Shown here: positions 63,344 through 64,000 of the stretch, in pieces
Position numbering within the stretch: the first letter of the stretch is position 1
Layout: each line of letters starts with the position of its first letter
Assembly (NCBI GenBank): GCA_016702415.1
Contig: JADJEA010000024.1
Span: forward strand, 62,001 to 126,000
Direction: 5' to 3'
Length of the DNA stretch: 64,000 bases
From: Nostocoides sp.
GTDB taxonomy: Bacteria; Actinomycetota; Actinomycetes; Actinomycetales; Dermatophilaceae
Made by a program: the position numbers and the translations under genes
Notes under the pieces: model-generated
Told to the model about the DNA's origin: nothing
Database searches by the model: none
Seen by the model: the letters and a program-made list of their open reading frames with translations, nothing else

Positions 63344-63814
63344 TCAGGGCGCCCTCGGGCCGAAACCGCCGGTCGAACCGTGCCCAGTCTCCCCCCGCGA
63401 GGTCCCGGGAAGCGAATCGACGAGGACGAATTCGGCCCGCCCGACCTCTTGGAGGACCAGTTGGGCAATCCGGTCCCCGACCGCGACGGTGAACGGCTCG
63501 CGGGGGTCGGTATTGAGGAGATTGACGAGGACCTCGCCGCGATATCCGGAGTCGATGGTTCCGGGTGCGTTGACGATCGTCACCCCGTGCCGCGCCGCCA
63601 GGCCAGAGCGGGGATGGACCAAACCGACCCACCCCTGCGGTATGCCGATCGCCAGACCGGTCGGGACCAGGGCCCGTTCGCCCGGTCCGAGAACGACCTC
63701 GGCGCACGCGGTCAGGTCCGCCCCCGCGTCGCCCTCGTGGGCATAGACCGGGAGGCAGGCGCGCGGGTCGAGCAGGCGCACGGCGACCCGGGGGCCGGGG
63801 CTCAGGCCGCGCAC
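63344..63814 (-). CDS. dut: dUTP diphosphatase
   Basis: Hydrolyses dUTP to dUMP, keeping uracil out of DNA (156 aa). The five trimeric dUTPase motifs are visible: [54 protein letters not shown] and the C-terminal [12 protein letters not shown] arm. The GTG start lies within the last codons of the DUF4193 gene (overlap about 13 bp), so translation is coupled. Equivalent to Rv2697c. Confidence 0.96.
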   Translation of the reverse strand: MRGLSPGPRVAVRLLDPRACLPVYAHEGDAGADLTACAEVVLGPGERALVPTGLAIGIPQGWVGLVHPRSGLAARHGVTIVNAPGTIDSGYRGEVLVNLLNTDPREPFTVAVGDRIAQLVLQEVGRAEFVLVDSLPGTSRGETGHGSTGGFGPRAP

Positions 63815-63999
63815 TCCGAGCAGATGAACTGCCCGGCCTTCTCGGAGGCCAGCTGGCTACGGTGATGGACCAGGAAGCAGCGCGAGCAGGTGAATTCGTC
63901 AGCCTGGCGCGGGATGACGCGGACGGAGAGTTCCTCGCCGGACAGGTCGGCACCAGGCAGTTCGAAACCTTCGGCCTGCTCGGTCTCATCGACGTCGAC
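63802..63999 (-). CDS. DUF4193 domain protein, 5' end outside window
   Basis: C-terminal 65 residues of a small zinc-binding actinobacterial protein. The minus strand reads [19 protein letters not shown], then [19 protein letters not shown] and [15 protein letters not shown]; the two CxxC pairs are the DUF4193 zinc site. The start lies beyond base 64000. Its stop overlaps the dut start. Same neighbour order as Rv2699c in mycobacteria, although the DUF3093 gene found there is not seen between them. Confidence 0.9.
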   Translation of the reverse strand, partial: VDVDETEQAEGFELPGADLSGEELSVRVIPRQADEFTCSRCFLVHHRSQLASEKAGQFICSECAA

Positions 64000-64000
64000 A

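Noticed and set aside
1..64000. Prophage, insertion sequence, integrase or rRNA
   Set aside because: No transposase, integrase, phage structural gene or rRNA segment seen on either strand.

Overview
The window is about 70% GC and reads as an actinobacterial chromosome. Marker genes are the coproporphyrin-dependent heme genes (hemE, hemY/cgoX, hemQ), DUF3000, DUF3159, DUF3710 and DUF4193 proteins, a DUF222/HNH protein, an AidB-type dehydrogenase and the ceoB/ceoC pair. A Micrococcales relative close to Intrasporangiaceae/Dermatophilaceae (Tetrasphaera-like) is my best guess, but that is inference. The order hemQ-hemY-hemE ... DUF3000-RNase D ... dxs ... RNA methyltransferase-APC permease-ceoB-ceoC-DUF3159-OB fold-DUF3710-dut-DUF4193 matches, from memory, the Mycobacterium tuberculosis Rv2676c-Rv2699c order, so most of the right two thirds is a conserved backbone with insertions.

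Layout. 0-4.2 kb: sugar ABC permeases, a PfkB kinase and a family 4 glycosidase. 4.2-4.8 kb: 3-methyladenine glycosylase Tag. 4.9-15.5 kb: an accessory stretch bounded by exported CSLREA beta-helix proteins (three paralogs; the first intact, the other two broken as read). It also holds an M20 peptidase, an ornithine aminotransferase, ogt, an LLM oxidoreductase and an exported glycosidase, most of them with frameshifts. 15.6-15.9 kb: tRNA-Gly/Cys/Val with a strong terminator. 16-23.6 kb: BrkB-like membrane protein, lipoprotein, AidB homolog, PPK2, RibD-like reductase, hydrolase, small exported protein, MsrB. 23.6-31 kb: heme genes, DUF4349 lipoprotein, EamA transporter, DUF3000 and RNase D. 31-34.3 kb: fadA-fadB beta-oxidation operon behind a TetR-type palindrome. 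34.4-36 kb: MurA homolog fused to a helix-turn-helix. 36-40 kb: mutarotase, PlsC, Dxs, small hypothetical. 40-46.9 kb: glycogen-debranching-like enzyme, LacI regulator and a complete sugar ABC importer around paired LacI-type operators. 46.9-51.4 kb: P450, hydrolase and a two-subunit heme-copper enzyme with non-standard metal ligands. 51.7-53.5 kb: zinc ribbon and DUF222/HNH. 53.6-64 kb: aconitase, RNA methyltransferase, KimA-like permease, two TrkA/RCK proteins, and the DUF4193-dut-DUF3710-OB-DUF3159 operon.

The most striking signal is not a gene. The octamer CGGCATAC/GTATGCCG occurs roughly eighty times by eye, more than one per kb, on both strands and in all reading frames, and it drags rare codons (ATA, GCA, TAT) into genes. 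Its density is like DNA uptake sequences or other genome-wide signals. Other second-look items are the heme-copper enzyme with Asp in place of a histidine metal ligand and a subunit II without CuA, the HTH-MurA fusion with a perfect palindrome at its start, the three CSLREA paralogs, short tandem repeats in intergenic regions, and a dense cluster of single-base frameshifts that may be sequencing error.
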